A DNA stretch of 64,000 nucleotides from Paenibacillus etheri (GCF_001012825.1 NZ_LCZJ02000018.1:62001-126000), one strand, 5' to 3'; positions 17,183 through 28,401 are shown, counted from the stretch's first letter. Made by a program: numbers and translations. The notes: generated by a model from the letters alone, not told the origin.

Positions 17183-19429
17183 ATGGATTTAAAGAAATTA
17201 ACGTTAGTTGCTGTTTTGGCCATTTCTCAGGCCGCCTCGGCAGTGCCGGCTTTTGCCGAAGCTGTCAATAATACCTCCGGTAATACCAATGCAGTAGGAG
17301 CAGCTGCTACATCTGTAACGGATGTAATGCCAGAAGCTACTGACCCATTGCCACCATTACAAACTGAGGTACCAGGGGGAGTCGTATCACCTACACCAAC
17401 TCCAACCCCAATTCCTGGGGCAACAACTGAACCGACGACTGAACCTGCGACAACAACGGAACCTACATCAACAACCGAACCAACGGCTACACCGATCCCT
17501 ACTGCTACACCTGAAACCACTACACAGCCTATACCAACGGATGGTGTTCGTGCTGCGGCCAGTAATCAGCTTGTACTTATGATGAACAGCAACAAAATGT
17601 ACCAAAACGGCGTTGAATATTTGGCTAATCAGCCAATGGCCGTGAAGAATGGGGTCTCATACGTTTCGATCCGAGCTATGGTGGAACGCGTAGGTGTGAA
17701 ATACATTTACGATTATAAAACGAAAGAGACCATTGTTACCAAAGGAAGCGACGTAATGCGCTTTAAGACGGACAGTAAGATCTATTCCGTTAATGGTAAA
17801 AATGTGACAATGAAAGGCCCGGCTTATCAATTCAAGGGTACATTCATGGTTCCTTTGACGTCCATCACTGGAGCGTTAGGCATTCCTTATACCGTTGATA
17901 ATGTGCAAAAACGAGTGATTCTTACGCTGAACACGAAACCTAAAGCTTCTTTTACAGTGCCAACTGAAATTTATGCTGGTGATCCTGTGAATTTCGTGAC
18001 TTCCAGCTCTTCACCGAATGGTACGGCCATTGTCGATCAACGCTGGGAAGGAAATAAGCAAGATATCTATGATACACCAGGATTTTATGTAGTATCCTAT
18101 TCCGTAATGGATGCGAATGGACAGTGGAGTGATCCTTACTCTGTGACCATCAATGTACTAAAACCAAATACACCGCCAGTCGCTAATTTCACAACAGAAA
18201 AAGATTCTTACAAGATGGGTGAAATGATCACATATTCGGATCTAAGCAGCGACCCAGACGGTGATCCAATTGAAGTGACTTGGACGAACAAAGCAGAAGC
18301 GTTCTTCACTCCAGGTCCAGCAACAGTAGCCATTCAAGTAAAAGATTCACATGGCGCAATCAGCACTTTTGAGAAGACCATTAATATTTCAGATGAAGTC
18401 TTGTACAGTAAAGAAGATTTCTATAGATTATTCGGTGCTCCAGGTAGTGTATTTAACATCGACGGATCAATGGTTCCAACTTGGCAGAAGGTAGCCTATA
18501 ATCTTTCTTCTGAGCCTTATAACCTTATTCGCAGTAACAGCCCAGAAACAGTGAATACGGAAGGGATCACGTATAAAGAAACATCATTCGGCGGAACTCG
18601 CTTCTTGGTCCACCATAAGAATAATATGAATATCAAAACGAAGGTGTATGTGATTGCTAAGAATAACAATCTGTACCCTACGACAATTACAACAGAGTAT
18701 GTAGGCTTTGGCGGTCCAAGTTCATTTCCAGAAGGAACTGGTAAAATGTCTGTGGAACGTTACTGGAAGTCTATGATTACTAGGGAGCATTATAAGACAA
18801 CAGTCCTACAACCAGGGGAAAGCGTCTCGATTCTTACGGATCTAAACAAAATTGCAATGAAACCAGGCGAGATTGTATCCCTCCAAGCAGATTTATTTAG
18901 CGATTATCCTATTGAATATAATGTCATGCTGATCGATGCGAATAAAGATCCTCTAACTACTCTTCCTACACTTCCAATATTGGATCGTGATGGGGTGCAT
19001 AACCGAGGAACTTATGCTGATTCTACACGTATCATCACGGTTACCGACGAAGTAGGAACAACTCCTGCGAGACTTCTTCTCGGTGACAATTTGAGTGATT
19101 TAAATTTGACCGGTGTAGACCCAATGAACGGTACTGATGCATCCAATGCAGGTAATTTCGGCGTGTTATACAAAATCAAATTCGATCGTGTTGCACCTAA
19201 TTCATTGATTACGTTTAATCCACGTGGCGGTAATTACATGGGACCTGTCATGGTTAATGGTCAAATTGTACACATGCCGACATCGGGAAGTCTCTCATCG
19301 GCTGATATGAACAGCGTGATTTATCGTACTGGTGATTTTGGCGGCTCCGTGGAGATTTTGTTCACAGCAGCTTCTGGTAGTAACTTGCCGGTGAATTTCC
19401 TAGTTACACCACTGCCAGCGAAGAAATAA
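17183..19429 (+). CDS. Secreted protein with copper amine oxidase N-like domain and PKD-like domains
   Basis: 748 residues, function not recognised. An N-terminal signal peptide ends near PAFAEA. A Thr/Pro/Glu-rich linker with repeated TTEP and PTPTP units spans about 50-115. A copper-amine-oxidase-N-like module (Cu_amine_oxidN1, a wall-protein stalk module, not an oxidase) lies at about 127-252: QLVLMMNSNKMYQNGVEY, VSYVSIRAMVERVGVKYIYD, FMVPLTSITGALGIPYTVD. Two PKD/Ig-like domains follow (about 253-328 and 330-398, with PPVANFTTEKDSYKMGE and SDPDGDPIEVTW). The last 350 residues have no family I recognise. ATG 17183 follows AGAGGAG. Single gene with its own terminator; likely exported or wall-associated. 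Confidence 0.8.
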   Translation: MDLKKLTLVAVLAISQAASAVPAFAEAVNNTSGNTNAVGAAATSVTDVMPEATDPLPPLQTEVPGGVVSPTPTPTPIPGATTEPTTEPATTTEPTSTTEPTATPIPTATPETTTQPIPTDGVRAAASNQLVLMMNSNKMYQNGVEYLANQPMAVKNGVSYVSIRAMVERVGVKYIYDYKTKETIVTKGSDVMRFKTDSKIYSVNGKNVTMKGPAYQFKGTFMVPLTSITGALGIPYTVDNVQKRVILTLNTKPKASFTVPTEIYAGDPVNFVTSSSSPNGTAIVDQRWEGNKQDIYDTPGFYVVSYSVMDANGQWSDPYSVTINVLKPNTPPVANFTTEKDSYKMGEMITYSDLSSDPDGDPIEVTWTNKAEAFFTPGPATVAIQVKDSHGAISTFEKTINISDEVLYSKEDFYRLFGAPGSVFNIDGSMVPTWQKVAYNLSSEPYNLIRSNSPETVNTEGITYKETSFGGTRFLVHHKNNMNIKTKVYVIAKNNNLYPTTITTEYVGFGGPSSFPEGTGKMSVERYWKSMITREHYKTTVLQPGESVSILTDLNKIAMKPGEIVSLQADLFSDYPIEYNVMLIDANKDPLTTLPTLPILDRDGVHNRGTYADSTRIITVTDEVGTTPARLLLGDNLSDLNLTGVDPMNGTDASNAGNFGVLYKIKFDRVAPNSLITFNPRGGNYMGPVMVNGQIVHMPTSGSLSSADMNSVIYRTGDFGGSVEILFTAASGSNLPVNFLVTPLPAKK

Positions 19430-19475
19430 CAAAATAGGTCCATCCTTTAAGTTATTTGGGATTCACCTGAAATAT

Positions 19476-19522
19476 AAGTCCGGTTGAATATTCCGCAAAG
19501 GAATACTCAGCCGGACTTTTTG
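19476..19522 (+). terminator. Rho-independent terminator
   Basis: Long stem (AAGTCCGG...GAATATTCC with GGAATACTC...CCGGACTT), 5-base loop, then five T. It closes the secreted-protein gene. Confidence 0.88.
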
Positions 19523-19658
19523 TATTTAAATGTATGAATTTTACTCTGGTGAACACTCATACGCTTGGTTGTTTCATTGACGGGGCATTTATTTTGGGGC
19601 ATTATTAAGAGAGTGAAGTATAAATGAAATGAACTGAAATGTTATGGGAGATGAGCGT

Positions 19659-20120
19659 ATGCTGTCGACAGAACAAATATTAGAGGTCATGTCGGGGCAA
19701 GGTCTGCGAATCACCGACCAACGCAAAACGCTTGCCAAGTTATTCGGCGAGAATAAGGGTTATTTGTCAGCGAAGGATGTCTATGAGCATATGGGCCGCA
19801 AGTATAGCGGACTTAGCTTTGATACCGTGTACCGCAATCTGCGTGTAATGGAAGAGCTTGGTGTACTTGAACAAATCGTCTTTGAGGACGGAGTGAAATT
19901 CAAGGGAAGCTGTAATCATCAGGATCACCATCATCATATGATCTGCCTTCAATGCGAGAAAACCTACCCGATTAATTTCTGCCCGATGAATTTAACGGAT
20001 ACACCTGATCAATTCCGGGTAGTCAAGCATAAATTTGAGGTGTTCGGTTATTGCAAAGAATGTGAAGAGAACCGGGAAGAAGAACTAGTCGCAGCAGCTA
20101 ATCGCAAAAAAGGGGTCTAA
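19659..20120 (+). CDS. zur: Fur-family metal regulator, probably zinc uptake regulator Zur
   Basis: 153 residues. A winged-helix N-terminal domain ([37 protein letters not shown]) precedes a metal-binding dimerisation domain. That domain has the His cluster [10 protein letters not shown] and two CXXC pairs, CLQC and CKEC, for structural zinc. The Fur family includes Fur, PerR and Zur. I favour Zur because the znuACB operon with Zur-like operators is 3 kb downstream, but the sequence alone does not exclude a paralogue. GGGAG is 8 bases before ATG 19659, which I chose over ATG 19644. yidD follows after two bases. Confidence 0.82.
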   Translation: MLSTEQILEVMSGQGLRITDQRKTLAKLFGENKGYLSAKDVYEHMGRKYSGLSFDTVYRNLRVMEELGVLEQIVFEDGVKFKGSCNHQDHHHHMICLQCEKTYPINFCPMNLTDTPDQFRVVKHKFEVFGYCKECEENREEELVAAANRKKGV

Positions 20121-20122
20121 GG

Positions 20123-20386
20123 ATGGCGACCCTTCGAAGAACGATTCAGGCCCCCATTCGGGTGTACCGCAAGTACATTTCCCCGATTAAGCCTGCCACT
20201 TGTCGCTTCTATCCAACCTGCTCTGCCTATGCGCTGGAAGCTATTGAAGTCCATGGTCCACTTAAAGGTTCATGGCTTGCTGCCAAGCGGATCGCTAGAT
20301 GTCATCCCTTCAATCCAGGGGGACTTGATCCGGTACCGCCTCTTGAGGAACACCCCACGAAGAAGGATTCTGCTCGTGCGACTTGA
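20123..20386 (+). CDS. yidD: Membrane protein insertion efficiency factor
   Basis: Small protein of 87 residues of the YidD family, thought to help YidC-dependent membrane protein insertion. The family signature is clear: [19 protein letters not shown], then [12 protein letters not shown] and [17 protein letters not shown]. An amphipathic N-terminus precedes it. It starts two bases after the regulator stop and its ribosome binding site AAAAAGGGG is inside that gene, so the two are cotranscribed. Confidence 0.95.
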   Translation: MATLRRTIQAPIRVYRKYISPIKPATCRFYPTCSAYALEAIEVHGPLKGSWLAAKRIARCHPFNPGGLDPVPPLEEHPTKKDSARAT

Positions 20387-20424
20387 CATAAGCCCTTACC
20401 ATTGGGTATATTCACAGGTAATAG

Positions 20425-20706
20425 TATGAATTCCGAGGAACGGATAAGTAAATCGGTACGTCCATTACAGAGAGCCGGTATGTGCTGAAAGCCGGTATGG
20501 AGCGTTAGATTGAATATGGTCCGGGAGGAACTGTGTTCGAGCGGGAACTGCAAGTGAGGTTCACGTAAGATAACAGCGTGTTCCAGCGTTAATGGACAGT
20601 TCCCGGGAGGGAACTGGCGAAGCCTGTTCTCTGTGAAGAGACAGGAAATTTGGGTGGTATCGCGTGAGTTATACTCTCGCCCCATTATAGGGGCGGGAGT
20701 TTTTTG
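20425..20706 (+). ncRNA. T-box leader (tRNA-Met responsive) of metG
   Basis: A T-box riboswitch that reads the charging state of a tRNA and controls a downstream terminator. The conserved T-box stretch TGGGTGGTATCGCG is at 20651-20664. The terminator is at 20673-20706: an 11-bp stem with CGCCCC/GGGGCG and a T run. Upstream stem I holds the AGAGAG start and GCTGAAAGCCGG features. The specifier region reads GAATATGG with the codon ATG at 20516-20518, which fits methionine and the downstream methionyl-tRNA synthetase. The 5' limit is approximate. Confidence 0.92.
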
Positions 20707-20733
20707 TCTTTTTATGAAAGAAAGGATGATTAA

Positions 20734-22749
<2,016 letters not shown>

Positions 22750-22793
22750 GACTTGTTATGTAGAACATATAAATGAAAATTTATATTAAGAAA

Positions 22794-22839
22794 GGGAATG
22801 CTCCTTCAGCCGGACAGGCTGTGGGAACATTCCTTTTTT
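22794..22839 (+). terminator. Terminator of metG
   Basis: Stem GGAATG/CATTCC with the inner stem CAGCC/GGCTG and six T (22834-22839). Confidence 0.88.
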
Positions 22840-22889
22840 CAACATACAAGCAGGGATAAAGTTCAGAATTATCTTATCAGGATTTATGG

Positions 22890-22940
22890 TTGACTTATCG
22901 TAATGATTACTATTATACTTCTAATAGTAAAGATTACGAT
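22890..22940 (+). promoter_or_regulatory. znuA promoter with two Zur-like operators
   Basis: TTGACT (22890-22895) and TATACT (22914-22919), 18-base spacer. The operator ATCGTAATGATTACTATTA fills the spacer (22897-22915). A second copy in inverted orientation, TAATAGTAAAGATTACGAT (22922-22940), lies just downstream; the two agree at 17 of 19 bases. Both fit the Bacillus Zur core TCGTAATNATTACGA well. Zinc-bound Zur would block polymerase here, so zinc uptake is made only when zinc is scarce. Confidence 0.85.
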
Positions 22941-22960
22941 TTGAGAGGGAGATCAATTTA

Positions 22961-23956
22961 ATGGTTGCTATGAAGTCACGAATAAGTCTGCTCATTCTTG
23001 CCCTGGTGCTTGTATTTACACTTACTGCATGTGGACCTAAGAGCAGTGGAAGTATAGTTGAAGGGAAAGTAAATGTTGTAACTACTTTTTATCCTATTTA
23101 TGAGTTTACTCGGGAAATTGGTGGAGATGATATAAATGCCATTAATTTGCTTCCGGTAGGCGTAGAGCCACATGATTGGACACCGCGCAGTCAGGATATA
23201 GTTAACACCTCTAAAGCGCAATTGTTCCTGTACAATGGAGCAGGGCTTGAGGGTTGGGTTCCTAATTTTCTAAAAGGGCTTGATAGTAGCAGTAAGGTAG
23301 AAGCCGTTGAAGTAAGTAAAGGTATTGATTTAATAATGACCGATGAAGATGACGGACATGATCACGGGGGAAGCAGTGAAGAGGACCATCACGAGGATGA
23401 TGCTGATCATAATAGCCATTCCGGGGATAGTCTTCATACGGACCCACATACCTGGGTAAGTCCGAAATCAGCGATTATTATGGCTCGTAATATTAAAGAC
23501 AGCCTGCTGTCCGTAGACCCGGAGCATAAAGATGGGTATGAAGAACGTTACAATAAACTTGCTGAACGTCTACAGGCTTTGGATAGTAAATTTGAGCAGG
23601 AGCTTACAAAACTGCCAAACCATGAAATTGTAGTTTCACACCAGGCATTCTCATACCTCGCTCGTGATTATGGGCTTGATCAGCATGCGATTATGGGATT
23701 ATCACCTGACGCCGAGCCAAGAGGTCAAGATTTGGTGAATCTGGCGAAGTTGGTCAAAGACGAAGGCATCAAGTACATCTTTTTTGAAGAGCTTGTCTCC
23801 GATAAACTGGCTAAGACGTTAGCAGCTGAAGCCGGCGTGTCTACTATGGTTCTTAATCCAGTAGAAGGTCTTACTGCGGAGCAAGAAAAGAACGGGGATA
23901 ACTACTTCACGTTGATGGAGAAAAATTTGCAAAATCTGATTATGGCTTTACAATAA
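22961..23956 (+). CDS. znuA: Zinc ABC transporter substrate-binding lipoprotein
   Basis: Cluster 9 metal-binding protein, 331 residues. Lipoprotein signal with LTAC (Cys24). Typical motifs: VVTTFYPIYEFTREIGGD, GVEPHDWTPRSQDI, a His/Asp-rich zinc-collecting loop at about residues 125-155 (DDGHDHGG, DHHEDDADHNSH), DPHTWVSPKSA with a metal-ligand His, and VSHQAFSYLARDYGL with another. The start ATG follows GAGAGGGAG by 9 bases. First gene of znuACB; two Zur-like operators are in its promoter. Confidence 0.95.
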   Translation: MVAMKSRISLLILALVLVFTLTACGPKSSGSIVEGKVNVVTTFYPIYEFTREIGGDDINAINLLPVGVEPHDWTPRSQDIVNTSKAQLFLYNGAGLEGWVPNFLKGLDSSSKVEAVEVSKGIDLIMTDEDDGHDHGGSSEEDHHEDDADHNSHSGDSLHTDPHTWVSPKSAIIMARNIKDSLLSVDPEHKDGYEERYNKLAERLQALDSKFEQELTKLPNHEIVVSHQAFSYLARDYGLDQHAIMGLSPDAEPRGQDLVNLAKLVKDEGIKYIFFEELVSDKLAKTLAAEAGVSTMVLNPVEGLTAEQEKNGDNYFTLMEKNLQNLIMALQ

Positions 23957-23990
23957 TAAGGAAAGTATAAGGAAAAGGCGGTGCTTAAGC

Positions 23991-24740
23991 ATGCAATCGG
24001 TATCCTTGGACTGCCATCAGCATATCATCGATATACAGGATCTTTCTTTTTCATATGGTGAACAGAAGGTGATCTCGAATCTTAACTATAGTGTAAGAGA
24101 ACGGGACTTCCTTGGTATCATTGGTTCTAATGGCGCTGGTAAAACAACACTGATGAAGATGATCGTCGGTTTGCTTCCGGCTAGCAGTGGTGAAATCAAA
24201 TTATTCGGAACGCCTGTCCGTAAGTTTAAAGACTGGGAGCGGATTGGTTATGTTCCGCAGAAGAATGCCTTCAACCCACTGTTTCCAGCAACGGTGCGTG
24301 AAGTAGTGCTATCTGGTTTGTACAACAACAAGAATCTTATTCGAAGAGTATCTAAGGCTCAGCATCGTCAGTGCGAAGATGCGCTGGAAGTGATGCGGAT
24401 ACAGGATATTGCGGAGAAAAGAGTAGGTCAGCTGTCAGGCGGTCAGCAGCAGCGTGTATTTCTCGCACGAGCGCTGATCAACCATCCGGATCTGCTGATT
24501 TTGGATGAGCCTACTGTCGGTATTGATGCTGAATCACAAGCAGGATTCTTTGATTTAATTACACATATGCATGCCCATCATCATATGACATTTCTAATGG
24601 TGTCGCATGATATCGACATGATTAAGAATTACTTAGGTAATGAACCTGTGCAAACGAACGGTAAGATTAACTTTTTCTCCCGACACTCTCATGATTTGCA
24701 GAATTGCACGGAAGAGAACCTGCAGCACACGCTCTCTTAG
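23991..24740 (+). CDS. znuC: Zinc ABC transporter ATP-binding protein
   Basis: Cytoplasmic ATPase of the zinc importer, 249 residues. Walker A GSNGAGKTT at about residues 44-52, Q-loop VGYVPQKNAFN, signature LSGGQQQRVFLARAL, Walker B LLILDEP and switch His in MVSHDIDM. It lies 34 bases after znuA and 86 before znuB. The region after about 215 is longer and less conserved than in short family members. Confidence 0.95.
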   Translation: MQSVSLDCHQHIIDIQDLSFSYGEQKVISNLNYSVRERDFLGIIGSNGAGKTTLMKMIVGLLPASSGEIKLFGTPVRKFKDWERIGYVPQKNAFNPLFPATVREVVLSGLYNNKNLIRRVSKAQHRQCEDALEVMRIQDIAEKRVGQLSGGQQQRVFLARALINHPDLLILDEPTVGIDAESQAGFFDLITHMHAHHHMTFLMVSHDIDMIKNYLGNEPVQTNGKINFFSRHSHDLQNCTEENLQHTLS

Positions 24741-24826
24741 GTCATAGTCAAAGGGGGTTTGGGAGGGATCGAAAAAGATTTTAATAATTAAAAATGTTTC
24801 AATTGTTCTACGGAGGAGAGTTAAAG

Positions 24827-25630
24827 TTGGAAATTCTATTTAGCGATTTTTTTCAGCGAGCGCTTGCGGGCGGTCTTCTGATTGGCATTACAGCGCCGCT
24901 TATAGGCGTTTTTCTTGTGCTCAGACGTTTATCTATGATTGGGGACACGCTGGCTCACGTTACGATAGCTGGTGTGGCCCTTGGTTTTTTAACAGGATTC
25001 TACCCGCTGGGAGCAGGTCTTATTTTTGCAGTGGTGGCCTCCTTTGCGATAGAGAAGCTTCGCAAGGCTTATAAGAGTTATGCAGAGCTCTCGATCGCGA
25101 TAATTATGTCGGGCGGTGTGGCTTTAGCTTCACTCTTTTTTACCTTAGGAAAAGGTTATAATGCAGATGTTATGAGTTATTTGTTCGGTAGCATTTATAC
25201 GCTAGACAATACCGATTTAGTCGTAGTAGGGATCGTAACGATAGCAGTTGTAGTAGTGGTTACGATGTTCTTTAAGGAATTCTTTTTGCTTAGCTTTGAA
25301 GAGGATGCAGCGAGTGTCAGTGGACTTCCAGTGAAGTTGCTTAACATGTTGATTACCATTCTGACGGCGCTTGTAATCAGCACAGCGATCAAAATTGTCG
25401 GATCATTGCTGGTATCTGCTCTACTAACCATTCCGGTTGCTATCAGCTTATTGTTGTCTCGAAGCTTTAAATCCTCGGTCATTCTATCCGTCATCATTTC
25501 GGAAATTGCTGTTGTAGGCGGACTAGTAGTTGCAGGAGTTTGGAATCTGGCCCCTGGTGCTACCATTGTGCTTTTACTCATATCACTATTAGTATTGACT
25601 TTGATCGGTAAAAAGGGTTTGCCAGCATAA
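24827..25630 (+). CDS. znuB: Zinc ABC transporter permease
   Basis: ABC-3 family membrane subunit, 267 residues and about eight helices. Typical motifs: GVFLVLRRLSMIGDTLAHVTIAGVALG near the N-terminus and GSLLVSALLTIPVAISLLLSRSF toward the end. GGAGGAGAG at 24812-24819 points to the TTG at 24827; the ATG 24794 lies before the ribosome binding site and is unlikely. Confidence 0.93.
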   Translation: MEILFSDFFQRALAGGLLIGITAPLIGVFLVLRRLSMIGDTLAHVTIAGVALGFLTGFYPLGAGLIFAVVASFAIEKLRKAYKSYAELSIAIIMSGGVALASLFFTLGKGYNADVMSYLFGSIYTLDNTDLVVVGIVTIAVVVVVTMFFKEFFLLSFEEDAASVSGLPVKLLNMLITILTALVISTAIKIVGSLLVSALLTIPVAISLLLSRSFKSSVILSVIISEIAVVGGLVVAGVWNLAPGATIVLLLISLLVLTLIGKKGLPA

Positions 25631-25693
25631 ACAGCGAATAAAATATAGGGTATGCCCTGAAGTGACTCGAATGCTGGAAGGAGAGCCGCTACC

Positions 25694-26407
25694 TTGTCTA
25701 ATATCAATGCAGGAATAGCTTTAGCAGCAGGGGTAGCATCGTTTATATCACCTTGCTGTTTACCGCTTTATCCCTCTTATTTATCGTATATTACCGGATT
25801 ATCCGTTCAGCAATTGAAGTCAGGCAGCAATACCAAAGAGGTCCGTATACGCACAATAACCCATACATTGGCATTTATTTTAGGTTTTTCAGCGGTTTTT
25901 TACACACTGGGATTTGGTGCAGGACTATTCGGACAATTCTTTAATGGACAGCGTGATTTAATCCGGCAATTATCGGCGATTCTGATTATTGTGATGGGAT
26001 TATTTTTGCTTGGGATCTTTCAGCCGCAATTTCTACTTCGTGAACGCAAGCTTGATTTAAAATGGAAGCCGGCGGGTTATGTCGGATCGTTTATTTTTGG
26101 GATCGGTTTTTCAGCGGGCTGGTCTCCATGTATTGGACCGATTCTGACCGCGATTATCGCACTTTCTGCAAGCGAGCCTGGCACGTGGTTCACGTTAATT
26201 ACGGCTTATAGCATCGGGTTCGCATTGCCCTTCTTTGTCTTAGCCTTCTTTCTTGGAGGAGCAAGACGTATCCTTAAATATTCAAATGTGCTGATGAAGA
26301 TTGGTGGCGTTCTCATGGTATTTATGGGCGTTCTGCTCTTTACAGATCAAATGTTTCGGATCACAGTGTGGCTGCAGGGAATTACACCTGATTGGCTCAT
26401 TTTTTAG
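25694..26407 (+). CDS. ccdA: CcdA-like thiol-disulfide transmembrane protein
   Basis: 237 residues, six predicted helices. The CcdA/DsbD family carries electrons from cytoplasmic thioredoxin across the membrane, for cytochrome c maturation or other exported thiol proteins. The redox cysteines are in GVASFISPCCLPLYPSYLS (helix 1) and FSAGWSPCIGPILTA (helix 4). Start TTG 25694 follows GGAAGGAGAG by about 9 bases. It lies 63 bases after znuB with no terminator between, so it may be read with the zinc operon. The last 4 bases overlap the convergent splB. Confidence 0.9.
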   Translation: MSNINAGIALAAGVASFISPCCLPLYPSYLSYITGLSVQQLKSGSNTKEVRIRTITHTLAFILGFSAVFYTLGFGAGLFGQFFNGQRDLIRQLSAILIIVMGLFLLGIFQPQFLLRERKLDLKWKPAGYVGSFIFGIGFSAGWSPCIGPILTAIIALSASEPGTWFTLITAYSIGFALPFFVLAFFLGGARRILKYSNVLMKIGGVLMVFMGVLLFTDQMFRITVWLQGITPDWLIF

Positions 26408-27480
26408 GTGAAATAATCAATCCCTGCTTCTGGAAAATGTTCGAATATCCGCTCTGTGATAAACTCTCGCAGGGCGGTTTGTTGTTCATCGGGATAGACA
26501 TATTTATTTTGTCCCCAGCGGCCCCATTTCTTCTTACGCTTCTCCATATCCATCTCTAGCTTGGATTTGGGATAGCGCTTTTCTATTACCGTCTTAGCGG
26601 TTTTGGTGAATCGATGCTGAATCATTTCAAAGGTTAATCCTTTTCCAACTTCAGGGGGGAGGGTCTGGGCTAACTTAGCCAGTAGCTCAGCGTAGCCTTC
26701 TTGCCAGCCGTCATACCAAATAATTGGAGCAATGATGAAGCCAAGTGGATAACCCGCCCGTGCTACCTTACCAGCGGCTTCAATACGTTCCTCGAAGCGG
26801 GAGGTGGCAGGCTCAAAGTTCTTGATTACATAATCTGCATTCACGCTAAAGCGAACTCTGGTATGTCCGTTATGCTCCAAAGCAAGCAGTGGTTCAACAT
26901 GTTGGTATTTGGTCACAAAGCGCAGACGGCCAAGGGGCTCTTTTGCCATAAATGTAATTAGCTCTGCCAGAGAGCCGGTGATATGTTCCAGTCCAACCGG
27001 ATCTGAAGTACAGGCTGCTTCAAAAGTCGTGATTTCTGGACTGCGCTCCTCGATATATTTTTTGGCAGCATCTATAATTTCACCTGTGTTTACGTATACG
27101 CGAATGTAGGGCTTTGCCCCTAAGGTGGTCTGTAAATAGCAATAATGGCAGTGCCCCATACAACCGGTAGCGATGGGAATGGCATAGTCAGCTGATGGTT
27201 TGGATGGGTCAAATTTTAAAGTTTTGCGTAGGCCGACAACAAGCGTTCTTTTGGCAATTTTATATTGCTCGACCTCAGTTTCGCCAGGGAAATTCATAAT
27301 ACGATTATGTGATGTGGTCATCCGATAGGGGATATCGTTAGCTTTTACCCATTCCATAATTTTTTCACCTTTAGGGTAATTTAAAGCATTAGGCTCGAAG
27401 AAAACAAGCTCTGGAAGAAAAAGTGCAGTAGGTTTTCTGGGTCTTTTTACAGTAGTGGACTCTGGCGTCACTATAGTCAT
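26404..27480 (-). CDS. splB: Spore photoproduct lyase
   Basis: Radical SAM enzyme that directly reverses the spore-specific thymine dimer during germination; 358 residues. The cluster motif is CMGHCHYC, Cys107, Cys111 and Cys114. The catalytic hydrogen-donor Cys157 (AACTSDPVGLEH) has the same spacing of 50 residues as Cys91-Cys141 in B. subtilis. CATAATA on the minus strand (27514-27520) could be the -10 of a forespore sigma-G promoter, but no matching -35 was found. Convergent with ccdA. Confidence 0.96.
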   Translation of the reverse strand: MTIVTPESTTVKRPRKPTALFLPELVFFEPNALNYPKGEKIMEWVKANDIPYRMTTSHNRIMNFPGETEVEQYKIAKRTLVVGLRKTLKFDPSKPSADYAIPIATGCMGHCHYCYLQTTLGAKPYIRVYVNTGEIIDAAKKYIEERSPEITTFEAACTSDPVGLEHITGSLAELITFMAKEPLGRLRFVTKYQHVEPLLALEHNGHTRVRFSVNADYVIKNFEPATSRFEERIEAAGKVARAGYPLGFIIAPIIWYDGWQEGYAELLAKLAQTLPPEVGKGLTFEMIQHRFTKTAKTVIEKRYPKSKLEMDMEKRKKKWGRWGQNKYVYPDEQQTALREFITERIFEHFPEAGIDYFT

Positions 27481-27673
27481 ACTTTCACGCTCCTTTTGAA
27501 TGACGAGTATATTTATTATGTCTAACTCATCCCTAATAGAAGCATGGCAAACATGTGCAACTCATCTGTAAGTTCCTTTGAAGGACTTGCCAAGGGGCGT
27601 TAGAAACATGTATCATTGTTAGAGCAAGGTTTGGCCCGGCGCCATGCTCATTATAGAAAAGAGGTAAAGTTTA

Positions 27674-28099
27674 ATGCCAACACCCAGCATGGAGGATTAT
27701 TTGGAGCGCATATACAAGCTCATAGATGAGAAAGGTTATGCGCGGGTCTCGGATATTGCCGAGGGACTGGAAGTACACCCCTCCTCTGTGACCAAGATGA
27801 TCCAAAAACTGGATAAGGACGAATATCTCATCTATGAGAAATATCGTGGGCTTGTCCTAACCAACAAAGGGAAAAAAGTAGGGAAACGGCTAGTTGATCG
27901 TCATCAACTACTGGAGGAATTCCTTGGATTGATCGGAGTACAGCAGGAATACATTTATAATGATGTTGAAGGAATCGAGCATCACTTAAGTTGGGATTCG
28001 ATTACGCGTATTGAAACATTGGTAGAATATTTCCGCCGCGACGAAGAACGTATTCAGACTTTATATGCGATTCACAACGAACTGACAAGCGATTCTTGA
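27674..28099 (+). CDS. mntR: Manganese-responsive regulator MntR (DtxR family)
   Basis: 141 residues, the length of Bacillus MntR, a repressor of manganese uptake. N-terminal winged helix: [25 protein letters not shown]. All metal ligands known from B. subtilis MntR are present at identical positions: Asp8, Glu11, His77, Glu99, Glu102 and His103. AAAGAGG is upstream. It is a single gene, divergent from splB. Confidence 0.96.
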   Translation: MPTPSMEDYLERIYKLIDEKGYARVSDIAEGLEVHPSSVTKMIQKLDKDEYLIYEKYRGLVLTNKGKKVGKRLVDRHQLLEEFLGLIGVQQEYIYNDVEGIEHHLSWDSITRIETLVEYFRRDEERIQTLYAIHNELTSDS

Positions 28100-28111
28100 A
28101 ATGTTTTTCCC

Positions 28112-28363
28112 GAAACGGATACTGCCCTAAAAGTTATGCGCACCAAGGCTTTCGTGAGCATAATCAGTGGATAGTATAACCGTTTCTATTTTGTTTAGTG
28201 CAACCTTTTCCAGTTTTTAGCGTCAAAACGGATACAGTCCTTTTAGAAATATAAGAGAGTATGAGTTTTATTCGATACTCCTTATATTTTTTGCAGAGAC
28301 AGATACCCTCTTTTTAGAAGGAGGCATTCTCTCATTTGCAGGAAGGACTTATCCGTTTTTTCT
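28112..28363. repeat. Nested inverted repeats between mntR and the GHL10 gene
   Basis: The 302-base spacer holds no gene. Hairpin 1 (28112-28186) has outer arms GAAACGG/CCGTTTC and inner arms TTATGC/GCATAA. A second inverted repeat has arms AAAACGGATACAGTCCTT (28225-28242) and AAGGACTTATCCGTTTT (28343-28359) around a terminator. The word AAACGGATAC occurs twice in direct orientation (28113 and 28226). This looks like a composite intergenic repeat; its origin is unknown. Confidence 0.6.
28249..28292 (+). terminator. Terminator downstream of mntR
   Basis: Arms ATATAAG-A-GAGTAT and ATACTCCTTATAT form a 13-bp stem with one bulge, followed by a T run (28288-28292). Confidence 0.78.
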
Positions 28364-28401
28364 TTTTTTAGATACATATTTTTAAGATTTGGGGAGGAAT
28401 T

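Noticed and set aside
17227..17520. Minus-strand frame rich in Val and Gly
   Set aside because: Antisense of the Thr/Pro-rich linker of the secreted protein; low-complexity shadow.
20302..20685. Minus-strand frame across the metG leader
   Set aside because: It is antisense to the T-box, whose structure explains the sequence.
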